A stretch of 41,633 nucleotides of DNA, from the NCBI RefSeq assembly GCF_902832885.1, contig NZ_CADFDK010000025.1, positions 1-41,633 of the forward strand, given 5' to 3'. This document shows positions 7,974 through 15,314 of this stretch, in pieces; within the stretch, counting starts at the first letter, position 1; each line of letters starts with the position of its first letter. Under the pieces are notes generated by a model. That model saw only the letters and a program-made list of their open reading frames with translations, was not told where the DNA came from and did not search any database. A program made the translations under genes and the position numbers. The stretch comes from Burkholderia seminalis DSM 23518 (lineage in GTDB: Bacteria; Pseudomonadota; Gammaproteobacteria; Burkholderiales; Burkholderiaceae).

Positions 7974-8002
7974 TGAGCCTTCGGCCATAGGCCGAAGGCT
8001 CA
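7974..8002 (+). terminator. Perfect 13-bp hairpin after the OCD gene
   Basis: TGAGCCTTCGGCC and GGCCGAAGGCTCA pair perfectly around the loop ATA, 85 bp after the OCD stop codon. There is no T-run after the stem, so it is only terminator-like; it may act as a transcript 3' end or a boundary element. A second, shorter pair GGAAAG/CTTTCC (7941-7946, 7968-7973) abuts it. Confidence 0.5.
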
Positions 8003-8422
8003 TGCCGGGCGAATGCTGGCGAGCGTCGAGGTTTGGGACTGCTTGCACCAAGTACTCTTGGCAAAGCTGCGTGCAGCGGACCGCCTCGATTGGTCACGTT
8101 GATCTGAGTAACCGTGTTGAATGACAAGCTGTGAGAGGTTGATTTTGAGCATTCAGGTGTTAGCCACCCCTCGTCATTTACATCGCTCGCGACGCACTTT
8201 TTCCACTTCGACGCAATGATAAGTTTGCGCACTTCATTGAATTTCAGAATAAAAACCTCAGGACCAGCGTGAATTCGCGAATACGACGAAAATTCCACAT
8301 TGATATGAATTTTTATTCAAAGACAACATATCGAGACTGCGGACATCTTTTCTGAGAAACAACAACACGCACCACACCGAGCCCCCAAGCAGCACCCCCC
8401 CGTACCGGCATCCATCCACATA

Positions 8423-8442
8423 ACTGTACCGGTACTGTACAG
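8423..8442 (+). promoter_or_regulatory. Operator-like repeats upstream of the LysE-type gene
   Basis: Two ACTGTAC units start at 8423 and 8434, exactly 11 bp apart, with the palindrome GTACCGGTAC (8426-8435) across them. They lie about 60-75 bp before the start of the exporter gene. One-turn spacing suggests a regulator dimer site. The regulator is not adjacent and is unknown. Confidence 0.45.
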
Positions 8443-8499
8443 AAAACCGTCGCTAAACTGACCTCCATCCCAGTCCAGAACAGAAATGGAGAATCCGCG

Positions 8500-9117
8500 A
8501 TGGAATTCCTCACCCTCAGCGCGTTGCCCGCCGGCATGCTGTTCGCGCTCGTCACGTCGATCACGCCCGGCCCGAACAACACGATGCTGCTCGCATCCGG
8601 CGTCAACTTCGGTTTCCGCCGCACGATGCCGCACCTGTTCGGCATCAGCATGGGCGTCGCGATCCTGATGCTCAGCGTCGGCTTCGGCCTCGGCGAGGCG
8701 TTCAAGCGCCTGCCGCTGCTGTATACGATCCTCGAGGCCGCCAGCGTCGCGTACCTGCTGTACCTCGCGTGGCGCATCGGCACGTCGGGCGAGGTGAAGG
8801 CGCACGGCGCCAAGCCGCGGCCGATGACGTTCGTCGAAGCCGCCGCGTTCCAGTGGGTCAACCCGAAAGCCTGGATGATGGTGCTGACCGCCGCGACGAC
8901 GGTCCGCCTGTCCGCCGACTACGGGATGAACGCCGCATGGATGTCCGTCGTGTTCATCCTGATCGGCTTCCCGTGCATCTGCCTGTGGGCCGCGTTCGGC
9001 CTCGGCCTGCGCCGCTTCCTGTCGAATCCCCGCGCGCTGCGCATCTTCAACGTGACGATGGCCGTGCTGCTGATCCTGTCTCTGTATCCGCTCGTCGCGC
9101 ACCTGCTGCCGCAGTAA
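8500..9117 (+). CDS. LysE/RhtB-family amino acid exporter
   Basis: A 205-residue inner-membrane protein with about six hydrophobic segments. The family signature SITPGPNNTMLLASGVNFGFRR lies at residues 20-42, and FQWVNPKAWMMVLTA near residue 127 corresponds to the NPK motif of RhtB-type exporters. A GGAG precedes the ATG by about 8 bp. Members export amino acids or homoserine lactones by proton exchange; the substrate here is unknown. It is the first gene with the high-GC codon use of the rest of the window. A two-site operator-like element lies upstream. Confidence 0.9.
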   Translation: MEFLTLSALPAGMLFALVTSITPGPNNTMLLASGVNFGFRRTMPHLFGISMGVAILMLSVGFGLGEAFKRLPLLYTILEAASVAYLLYLAWRIGTSGEVKAHGAKPRPMTFVEAAAFQWVNPKAWMMVLTAATTVRLSADYGMNAAWMSVVFILIGFPCICLWAAFGLGLRRFLSNPRALRIFNVTMAVLLILSLYPLVAHLLPQ

Positions 9118-9225
9118 GCGCTCACGGCGCGCCCGTTGAGATTCGCGCAAGGCAGGCGTACCCTTTTGGTACGGGCGCGCGCAACCGCTTCGCCGGTTGC
9201 GCCGCAGCTGTCGGGAGACAAGCCG

Positions 9226-9474
9226 ATGAAGCCACTGCTGAGGGCGGGCGAACACATCGAGGGCGTGCACTGGATCGCCGAGTATCACCCGCTCACGCAC
9301 GATATCCGCGTGCTGCGCGAGAACATCGAAGTCGGCACTTACTGCGCGCCGCCGACACTGTTCGGCGACGAGGAAGAGATGGGCGCCGCGAACCACGACG
9401 ATCATCGCGGCCGGGAGGCCGCACTGCGCGCGTATCTGCGCAATTTCGTCAAGGAACACGACGCGGAAGAATAG
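9226..9474 (+). CDS. Small hypothetical protein
   Basis: An 82-residue acidic soluble protein (MKPLLRAGEHIEGVHWIAEY, ending EHDAEE) with no domain I recognise and no membrane segment. GGGAG lies about 9 bp before the ATG, which supports this start over an upstream in-frame ATG at 9136 that would add arginine-rich sequence unlike a protein start. It stands alone between the exporter and the convergent pcaK, with a shared hairpin terminator beyond its stop. Confidence 0.6.
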   Translation: MKPLLRAGEHIEGVHWIAEYHPLTHDIRVLRENIEVGTYCAPPTLFGDEEEMGAANHDDHRGREAALRAYLRNFVKEHDAEE

Positions 9475-9500
9475 CGGCCCGAGCGGTGCCGCTGGAAGCG

Positions 9501-9523
9501 GGGCCGGCGCAACGCACCGGCCC
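9501..9523. terminator. Bidirectional terminator-like hairpin
   Basis: GGGCCGG (9501-9507) pairs with CCGGCCC (9517-9523) around a 9-base loop, in the 58-bp gap between the rightward small gene and the leftward MFS gene. No clear T-run follows on either strand. Confidence 0.45.
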
Positions 9524-9532
9524 TTGCGTCGC

Positions 9533-10891
9533 TCAATGCCCGAGCGACTCGATCTTGCCGGCCGGCTGCGCGACGCCATGCGGCCGCGCCGTCTGCTTGA
9601 TCAGCAACGCGATGCACGCGAGCACGCCCGCAACGGCGATCGTCGCGAACACGCCCGCGAACGAGAAGTGCCGGCGCGTCAGTTCGGCGACGAGGAACGA
9701 TCCCGCGATCCCGCCGAAGCGGCCGACGCCGAGCATCCATGCGACGCCCGTGCCGCGCCCTTCGGTCGGATAGAACGCGGCGGCCAGCGCCGGCATCGAC
9801 GATTGCGCGGTGTTCATCAGCACGCCGGCCACGAACACGATCAGCACGAGCAGCCCGACGTTGCCGGCCGCCTGCCCGATCGCGTACACGCTCACCGCCG
9901 TCAGCGCGTAACACACGGCGATCACGCGGTTCGCGTTGAAGCGGTCCATCAGCACGCCGCACAGCACGGCGCCCACGCCGCCGAGCGGGAACAGTGCCGA
10001 GATCAGCGTCGCGCTCTTCGGCGTCAGCCCCGCATCCTTCAGCAGGATCGGCATCCAGTTGATCGACGCGTAGAAGATCACGAGGCCCATGAAGTACGCG
10101 AGCCACAGCATCACCGAGCCGACGATGTACGAGCGCGACAGCACGACGCCGAGGCCCTTGCTGCCGGTTTGCGGCGCGGCTTCGGTCATCGCGAACGAGC
10201 CGGCGTTCAGCGCGTCGCGCGAGATGCGCGCGAGCGTGGCGCGGATCCTGTCGATGGACTGACCGCTCGCGACCATGAAGCGCACCGATTCCGGCATCTT
10301 CAGCAGCAACAGCACGCCGAGCAGCAGCGGCGTCACGCCGCCGAGCACCAGCACGCTGCGCCAGCCGAAATGCGGAATCATCCACGCGGCCAGGAAGCCG
10401 CCGAACGCGGCGCCAAGCGGGAAGCCGCAGAACATCAGGTTGATCACGGTCGCACGGCGCTTGTCCGGGCAGAACTCGCCCATCATCGTGACCGCGTTCG
10501 GCATCGCCGCGCCGAGCCCGACGCCGGTGATGAAACGCAGGATCGTCAGATGCCCGATCGTGTTCGAGAAGGCGGACATCAGGCACGCGACGCCGAACAG
10601 GAACACCGAGCCGAGCAGCAGCGAGCGGCGCCCGAGCCGGTCGGACAGCGGGCCCGACACGAGCGCGCCGCACGCGAGGCCGAACAACGCGGCACTCAGC
10701 ACCGGGGCGAGATCGGGTTTGGTCAGGTTCCATTCGCCGAGCAGCGACGGCGCGATGAAACCGATCGCGGCCGTATCGAAGCCGTCGAGCAGCACGATCA
10801 CGAAACACATGAGGAACACGAGCCATTGAAAGCCGCCGAACGGCTGCTCGTTGATGAAGGTCTGGACATCGACCACGGGTGCGCGATTCAT
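9533..10891 (-). CDS. pcaK: MFS aromatic acid:H+ symporter (PcaK-like)
   Basis: A 452-residue inner-membrane transporter with about 12 hydrophobic segments. CFVIVLLDGFDTAAIGFIAPSL in helix 1 (DGFDTA) and GPLSDRLGRRSLLLGSV after helix 2 are hallmarks of the AAHS family, which takes up 4-hydroxybenzoate, protocatechuate and similar acids. The ATG at 10891 has AGGAG about 8 bp upstream; the longer frame is rejected. It is the last gene of the pob/pca block and probably imports the block's substrate. A structured 198-bp gap separates it from pcaC, so its expression may be set separately. Confidence 0.85.
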   Translation of the reverse strand: MNRAPVVDVQTFINEQPFGGFQWLVFLMCFVIVLLDGFDTAAIGFIAPSLLGEWNLTKPDLAPVLSAALFGLACGALVSGPLSDRLGRRSLLLGSVFLFGVACLMSAFSNTIGHLTILRFITGVGLGAAMPNAVTMMGEFCPDKRRATVINLMFCGFPLGAAFGGFLAAWMIPHFGWRSVLVLGGVTPLLLGVLLLLKMPESVRFMVASGQSIDRIRATLARISRDALNAGSFAMTEAAPQTGSKGLGVVLSRSYIVGSVMLWLAYFMGLVIFYASINWMPILLKDAGLTPKSATLISALFPLGGVGAVLCGVLMDRFNANRVIAVCYALTAVSVYAIGQAAGNVGLLVLIVFVAGVLMNTAQSSMPALAAAFYPTEGRGTGVAWMLGVGRFGGIAGSFLVAELTRRHFSFAGVFATIAVAGVLACIALLIKQTARPHGVAQPAGKIESLGH

Positions 10892-11010
10892 CGCGAGTCT
10901 CCTGGATATAGGTACGAGCAAGACGGCATGAAGCCGTGCCCTTTCTTTGTTCGCGCACCGGCCATCCGGTGCGCCGCGTGCCGATGCTCTGCCGGCACGT
11001 TCATCGATCC

Positions 11011-11048
11011 CGTCGCGCGACCCGCTTGCGACAGCAAGCCGCGCGACG
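11011..11048 (-). repeat. Long bulged hairpin between pcaC and pcaK
   Basis: An outer 9-bp stem (CGTCGCGCG 11011-11019 with CGCGCGACG 11040-11048) and an inner 6-bp stem (GCTTGC 11024-11029 with GCAAGC 11034-11039) share a GACA loop. One 4-base bulge (11020-11023) interrupts the stem. It lies in the transcribed gap and could attenuate readthrough from pcaC into pcaK or stabilise the pca message; it has no T-run. Confidence 0.5.
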
Positions 11049-11089
11049 GCGGCCGGCCGCCCTCAGCCGGCCGCGCCTGACCGGCCGTC

Positions 11090-11476
11090 TTACGCGGCCG
11101 CGTCCTGTTCCTTGAAGATCTTGTCCGCGAGATGGAACGCGGAATTCGCGGCCGGCACGCCGCAATAGATCGCGGTCTGCAGCAGCACTTCCTTGATCTG
11201 GTCGCGCGTCACGCCGTTGTTGCGCGCGGCGCGCAGGTGCAGCGCCAGTTCCTCGCCGCGGTTCAGCGCGACCATCATCGCGATGGTCAGCAGGCTGCGC
11301 GTATGGCGCGGCAGGCCGTCGCGCGTCCAGATCTCGCCCCATGCATAGCGCGTGATCAGGTTCTGGAATTCGTCGGTCACCTCGGTGCGGTTCTCGAGCG
11401 AGCGGTCGACGTGCGCGTCGCCGAGCACCGCGCGGCGCACCTTCATCCCTGCTTCGTAACGTTCCTGGTCGTCCAT
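11090..11476 (-). CDS. pcaC: 4-carboxymuconolactone decarboxylase
   Basis: A 128-residue cytoplasmic enzyme that converts 4-carboxymuconolactone to 3-oxoadipate enol-lactone in the protocatechuate branch of the beta-ketoadipate pathway. It covers the full family length and starts RYEAGMKVRRAVLGDAHVDR. The conserved core FQNLITRYAWGEIWTRDGL and ARNNGVTRDQIKEVLLQTAIYCG, with its catalytic region, is intact. It lies 10 bp downstream of pcaD on the same strand and is a stand-alone gene, not the PcaCD fusion (PcaL) of some actinobacteria. Confidence 0.95.
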   Translation of the reverse strand: MDDQERYEAGMKVRRAVLGDAHVDRSLENRTEVTDEFQNLITRYAWGEIWTRDGLPRHTRSLLTIAMMVALNRGEELALHLRAARNNGVTRDQIKEVLLQTAIYCGVPAANSAFHLADKIFKEQDAAA

Positions 11477-11486
11477 CGTCGTTACC

Positions 11487-12272
11487 TCATGCGTTCAGGA
11501 AATCGAGCAGCGCACGGTTGAAGCCGTCGGTGCACTCGATGTTCGAAATGTGCGCGGCGTCGAATTCGACGTGCAGCGCACCGGGAATCGCGGCAGCAAG
11601 CGCGCGGCCCTGGTCGGGCGGCGTCGACATGTCCTTCGCGCCGGTCACGACGAGCACCGGCAGCGTGATGCCCTTCACCTCCTCGCGCAGGTCGGCGGCG
11701 TTCAGCGCGTCGCAGTTCGCCGCGTAGCCGTCCTTGTCGGTATGCACGAAGGTGTCGCGGATCGCGTCGAACAGGCGCGGCTCGCGTTCGACGAATGCGT
11801 CGGTGAACCAGCGCGGCAGCACGGCGTCGGCGAGCGCGGCCATGCCTTCGGCACGCGCCTTCTGCGCACGCGGCACCCACACTTCCGGCGAACCGATCTT
11901 CGCGGCGGTATTCGACAGCACCGCGCGCACGATGCGTGACGGGTAGCGCGCGGCGAGCGCGGCGCCCGTCAGCCCGCCCATCGAAATCCCGCAGAAATGC
12001 GCGCAGTCGATGCCGACGTGGTCGAGCAGGCCGATCACGTCGCCGGCGAGCTGCTCGATCGCGTACGAACCGGCCGGCGCGTCGGAATGACCGTGGCCGC
12101 GCGTGTCGTAGCGCAGGATGTTGAAGTGCTGCGTGAGCGGGCGGATCTGCGGCGCCCACATCTGCAGGTCGGCGCCGAGCGAGTTCGAGAAGACGAGCCA
12201 CGGCGCGTCGGCGCGCGCGGCACGGTCGATCCGGTAATGCAGTTTCACGCCGTTGACAGTGGCGAAAGGCAT
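11487..12272 (-). CDS. pcaD: 3-oxoadipate enol-lactonase
   Basis: A 261-residue alpha/beta hydrolase that opens 3-oxoadipate enol-lactone. The nucleophile elbow GISMGG carries the serine near residue 98. YDTRGHGHSD precedes it, VVTGAKDMSTPP carries the acid, and FDAAHISNIE holds the catalytic histidine. The start ATG at 12272 shares one base with the pcaB stop (TGATG on the coding strand), showing translational coupling; the longer open frame upstream is a shadow of pcaB. Confidence 0.95.
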   Translation of the reverse strand: MPFATVNGVKLHYRIDRAARADAPWLVFSNSLGADLQMWAPQIRPLTQHFNILRYDTRGHGHSDAPAGSYAIEQLAGDVIGLLDHVGIDCAHFCGISMGGLTGAALAARYPSRIVRAVLSNTAAKIGSPEVWVPRAQKARAEGMAALADAVLPRWFTDAFVEREPRLFDAIRDTFVHTDKDGYAANCDALNAADLREEVKGITLPVLVVTGAKDMSTPPDQGRALAAAIPGALHVEFDAAHISNIECTDGFNRALLDFLNA

Positions 12273-13645
12273 CAATGTTCTCCTGGTTGTTGCGCGCCCG
12301 CATGCAGCGCGAGCACGGCGTCGACATAGGCCTGCGCCTCGCCGACGTAATGTGCGGGATCGAGCAGCCGCGCGAGCGCGTCGCGCGACAGGTGCGCCGA
12401 CACGGTCGCATCGGCGGCGAGCACGTCGAACAGCGTCGCGCCGGTGCGCACCGCTTCCTTCGACGCATGCTCGACGACATGGTGCGCATCGAGGCGGCCG
12501 ATGCGGTCGCCGAGCGCGAGCATCACGGCTTCGCCGAGGATCAGCCCGTGCGTGAGGTCGAGGTTCGCGGCGAGGCGTTCGGTATTGACGTCGAGCCCCG
12601 CGACGATCTGCGCGATCTGCGCGAGCGCGCCGCCCGTCAGGCGCGCGAGGTCGGGCAGCGCATCCCATTCGGCCTGCCAGCCGCCGAGCGCGCGTTCGTG
12701 CTCCTGCACCATCCCCGCGAATACGGTCGCGACGAGGCCCGGCGCGCGCACCGCGGCGGTCAGTACGGCCGCGCAGCCGACCGGGTTGCGCTTGTGCGGC
12801 ATCGTCGACGAGCCGCCCTTGCCGGCGGCCGCCGGTTCGCCGAGCTCGCCGACTTCGGTCTGCATCTGCAGCGACACGTCGCGCGCGATCTTGCCGAGCG
12901 TGCCCGTCAGCATCCCGAAGCAGGACGCGGCTTCCGCGATGCGGTCGCGCTGCGTATGCCACGGCACGGCCGGCGCTTCAAGCCGCAGGTCGGCCGCGAG
13001 CGCGGCAGTGACGCCGCTCGCCTGCTCGCGCAGGCTCGCGAGCGTGCCGGCCGCGCCGCCGAACTGCAGCACGAGCGCCCGCGCGCGCAATTCGGCGAAG
13101 CGCGCGCGATGGCGCAGCAGCGCGTCGAGCCACTGGGCGAATTTCAGGCCGAGCGTGATCGGCAGCGCCTGCTGCAGCCACGTGCGGCCGATCATCGGCG
13201 TCGCGCGGTGCGTGCGCGCGAGCGCCGCGAGCGACGCGCACGCTTCGTCGAGCATCGGTTCGAGCACGTCGAGCGTGTCGCGCAGCTGCAGCACGGTCGC
13301 GGTATCGATGATGTCCTGGCTCGTTGCGCCCCAATGCACGAACTTCGCGGCCTCGGGGTCGTCGGCCTTCACCTGCGCGGTGAGCTGCTTGACGAGCGGA
13401 ATCGCGAGATTGCCGCCGAGCGCCGCGCCATGCGCGAGCGCGTCGGCGTCGAGCCGGCCGGCGTCGCATGCGCGTTCGATCGGCGCGACCGCGGTGGCGG
13501 GAATCACCTGCCGCGCGGCGAGCGCGCGCGCGAGCGCGGCCTCGACGTCGAGCATCCGCTGGATCGTCGCGCGGGGCGACCAGATCCGGTTGAGCGGCTC
13601 GGTGCCGCAGATGAGGGAGGTCAGGCGGGCGCTGTCTTCAAGCAT
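12272..13645 (-). CDS. pcaB: 3-carboxy-cis,cis-muconate cycloisomerase
   Basis: A 457-residue member of the fumarase/aspartase superfamily that lactonises 3-carboxy-cis,cis-muconate. The superfamily signature GGSSTMPHKRNPVGCA is present near residue 270, with WGATSQDIIDTATVLQ and GRTWLQQALPITLG further upstream. The start MLEDSARLTSLICGT at 13645 is preferred to an upstream in-frame codon because family members begin there. It overlaps pcaD by one base and follows pcaJ after 88 bp. Confidence 0.93.
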   Translation of the reverse strand: MLEDSARLTSLICGTEPLNRIWSPRATIQRMLDVEAALARALAARQVIPATAVAPIERACDAGRLDADALAHGAALGGNLAIPLVKQLTAQVKADDPEAAKFVHWGATSQDIIDTATVLQLRDTLDVLEPMLDEACASLAALARTHRATPMIGRTWLQQALPITLGLKFAQWLDALLRHRARFAELRARALVLQFGGAAGTLASLREQASGVTAALAADLRLEAPAVPWHTQRDRIAEAASCFGMLTGTLGKIARDVSLQMQTEVGELGEPAAAGKGGSSTMPHKRNPVGCAAVLTAAVRAPGLVATVFAGMVQEHERALGGWQAEWDALPDLARLTGGALAQIAQIVAGLDVNTERLAANLDLTHGLILGEAVMLALGDRIGRLDAHHVVEHASKEAVRTGATLFDVLAADATVSAHLSRDALARLLDPAHYVGEAQAYVDAVLALHAGAQQPGEH

Positions 13646-13733
13646 GGCATCGGATTGGGGAAACGGCGTGTGCCTATTGTCCACCCAAGCGGGCCGGCCT
13701 GCGCGCGAGCGCACGCGCCGGCACGCCGGCGGT

Positions 13734-14390
13734 TCAGGCAGCCGCCTTCTGCGTCGCGTCGATCAGCGGCACGCCGGTCAGCTTCTGCAGTTCGTCGAAC
13801 GACAGGTCGGTGAAGATCTCGCTCACCGCGAGGCCGTCGGCCGTCACGTCGAGCACCGCGAGATCCGTATAGATACGGCTTACGCATTGCACGCCGGTGA
13901 CCGGATACGAGCACTGCGCGACGATCTTGCTTTCGCCCTGCTTCGTCAGGTGCTCCATCATCACGAACACCTGCTTCGCGCCGATCGCGAGATCCATCGC
14001 GCCGCCGACGGCCGGAATCGCATCGGGTGCGCCCGTATGCCAGTTCGCGAGGTCGCCGGTCGCCGACACCTGGAACGCGCCGAGCACGCAGTAGTCGAGA
14101 TGGCCGCCGCGCATCATCGCGAACGAATCGGCGTGGTGGAAATACGCGCCGCCGGTGAGCAGCGTCACGTGCTGCTTGCCGGCGTTGATCAGTTCGTCGT
14201 CTTCCTCGCCCGGCGCGGGCGCGGGGCCCATGCCGAGCAGGCCGTTCTCGCTGTGCAGGAAGATTTCCTTGCTCGGGTCGAGGTGGTTCGCCACCAGCGT
14301 CGGCACGCCGATACCGAGGTTCACGTACGCGCCTTCGGGGATGTCCTGGGCGACGCGCTTGGCCATTTCATCGCGGGTCAGTCGTTTCAT
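13734..14390 (-). CDS. pcaJ: 3-oxoadipate CoA-transferase subunit B
   Basis: A 218-residue beta subunit of succinyl-CoA:3-ketoacid CoA-transferase. It starts MKRLTRDEMAKRVAQDIPEG, followed by YVNLGIGVPTLVANHL and then HSENGLLGMGPAP, which holds the catalytic glutamate of the family (SENG). The start at 14390 has AGGAG upstream on the coding strand. It pairs with the A subunit 64 bp upstream. The enzyme activates 3-oxoadipate with CoA from succinyl-CoA. A pure acetoacetate transferase (ScoB) is an alternative on sequence alone, but the operon context favours PcaJ. Confidence 0.92.
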   Translation of the reverse strand: MKRLTRDEMAKRVAQDIPEGAYVNLGIGVPTLVANHLDPSKEIFLHSENGLLGMGPAPAPGEEDDELINAGKQHVTLLTGGAYFHHADSFAMMRGGHLDYCVLGAFQVSATGDLANWHTGAPDAIPAVGGAMDLAIGAKQVFVMMEHLTKQGESKIVAQCSYPVTGVQCVSRIYTDLAVLDVTADGLAVSEIFTDLSFDELQKLTGVPLIDATQKAAA

Positions 14391-14454
14391 GTCGGGTCTC
14401 CTGGCGACCGGGGCTGACGCTTCAGCGCTTGCTCCGGTCCCATACAAAGTTCGG

Positions 14455-15171
14455 TCAGGCAGCTTGCGAAGCGGCGTGTTCGGCGGCCAGCTCGGCCGCG
14501 TGCGCGGCCTGCGGCACCTCGACGACGCGCTGGACGAAAATGCCCGGCGTCACGATGTGTTCCGGGTTCAGCGCGCCGAGCGGCACGACTTCCGACACCT
14601 GCACGATCGCGACCTTCGCGGCGCTGGCCATGATCGGCCCGAAGTTGCGCGCGGTCTTGCGGTACACGAGGTTGCCCCAGCGATCGCCCTTGTACGCCTT
14701 CACGAGCGCGAAATCGGCGTGGATCGGCGTCTCGAACACGTACGGCTTGCCGTCGATCACACGCGTTTCCTTGCCTTCCGCGAGCTTGGTGCCGTAACCC
14801 GTCGGCGTGAAGAAGCCGCCGATGCCGGCGCCTGCCGCGCGGATGCGCTCCGCGAGGTTGCCCTGCGGCACGAGCTCCAGCTCGATCTCGCCCGCCCGGT
14901 ACAGCCCGTCGAATACCTGCGAATCGCTCTGGCGCGGGAACGAGCAGATGATCTTGCGCACCTGCTTCGCCTTCAGCAGCGCCGCGAGGCCGGTCTCGCC
15001 GTTGCCCGCGTTGTTGTTGACGATCGTCAGGTCGCGCGCGCCCTGCTCGATCAGCGCGTCGATCAGCTCGGACGGCATGCCGGCCGTGCCGAAGCCGCCG
15101 ATCATGATTGTCGCGCCATCGTGGATGTCGGCCACCGCCGACTGGAGCGATTCGAAAATCTTGTTGACCAT
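14455..15171 (-). CDS. pcaI: 3-oxoadipate CoA-transferase subunit A
   Basis: A 238-residue alpha subunit. It starts MVNKIFESLQSAVADIHDGA, then has MIGGFGTAGMPSELIDAL with the glycine-rich coenzyme A loop, LTIVNNNAGNGETGLAALL, and GGFFTPTGYGTKLAEGKE. It forms the heteromer with PcaJ encoded next. It is the first gene after a strong IclR-type operator in the 143-bp gap behind pobA, so the pcaIJBDCK genes probably have their own regulated promoter in addition to any readthrough from pobA. Confidence 0.93.
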   Translation of the reverse strand: MVNKIFESLQSAVADIHDGATIMIGGFGTAGMPSELIDALIEQGARDLTIVNNNAGNGETGLAALLKAKQVRKIICSFPRQSDSQVFDGLYRAGEIELELVPQGNLAERIRAAGAGIGGFFTPTGYGTKLAEGKETRVIDGKPYVFETPIHADFALVKAYKGDRWGNLVYRKTARNFGPIMASAAKVAIVQVSEVVPLGALNPEHIVTPGIFVQRVVEVPQAAHAAELAAEHAASQAA

Positions 15172-15270
15172 GTCTCTTCCTGATACGAACCCGCGGCTCG
15201 ATGCGCGGCCTGTCGAGGGGACACGCGCGTGCCGCGTGCCGCGCCGGGGCCGACGTCGATCCCGGCATTT

Positions 15271-15304
15271 GTTCGCTCATCGAACCTAGATTCGATTAGC
15301 GAAC
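15271..15304 (-). promoter_or_regulatory. PcaR-like (IclR family) operator
   Basis: GTTCGCTCATCGAA (15271-15284) and TTCGATTAGCGAAC (15291-15304) are inverted repeats matching at 13 of 14 positions around CCTAGA. Each half fits the GTTCGATAATCGCAC-type box known for the IclR-family activators PcaR, PobR and CatR. It lies 100-133 bp before pcaI and only 11 bp past the pobA stop. Confidence 0.7.
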
Positions 15305-15314
15305 GATGGGCCGA

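Larger units (their letters stand above)
7890..8499. other. Gene-free gap at the composition boundary
   Basis: No convincing gene on either strand. The first part holds a perfect hairpin (described separately). The stretch from about 8090 to 8345 is conspicuously AT-rich for this genome, and GC then rises sharply into the LysE gene. A leftward open frame across 7861-8298 has no recognisable domain and overlaps the OCD gene end, so it is not called. No insertion-sequence ends or tRNA were recognised. Confidence 0.6.

Noticed and set aside
7861-8298. Leftward open frame of 145 codons across the composition boundary
   Set aside because: It overlaps the end of the OCD gene on the other strand, has no ribosome-binding site or recognisable domain, and spans the hairpin. 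A chance frame is more likely.
9524-11080. Rightward 518-codon open frame opposite pcaK
   Set aside because: Antisense shadow. The leftward frame has MFS motifs and a ribosome-binding site.
12275-14417. Long rightward open frames opposite pcaB and pcaJ
   Set aside because: Shadows of well-identified pca genes, without domains of their own.
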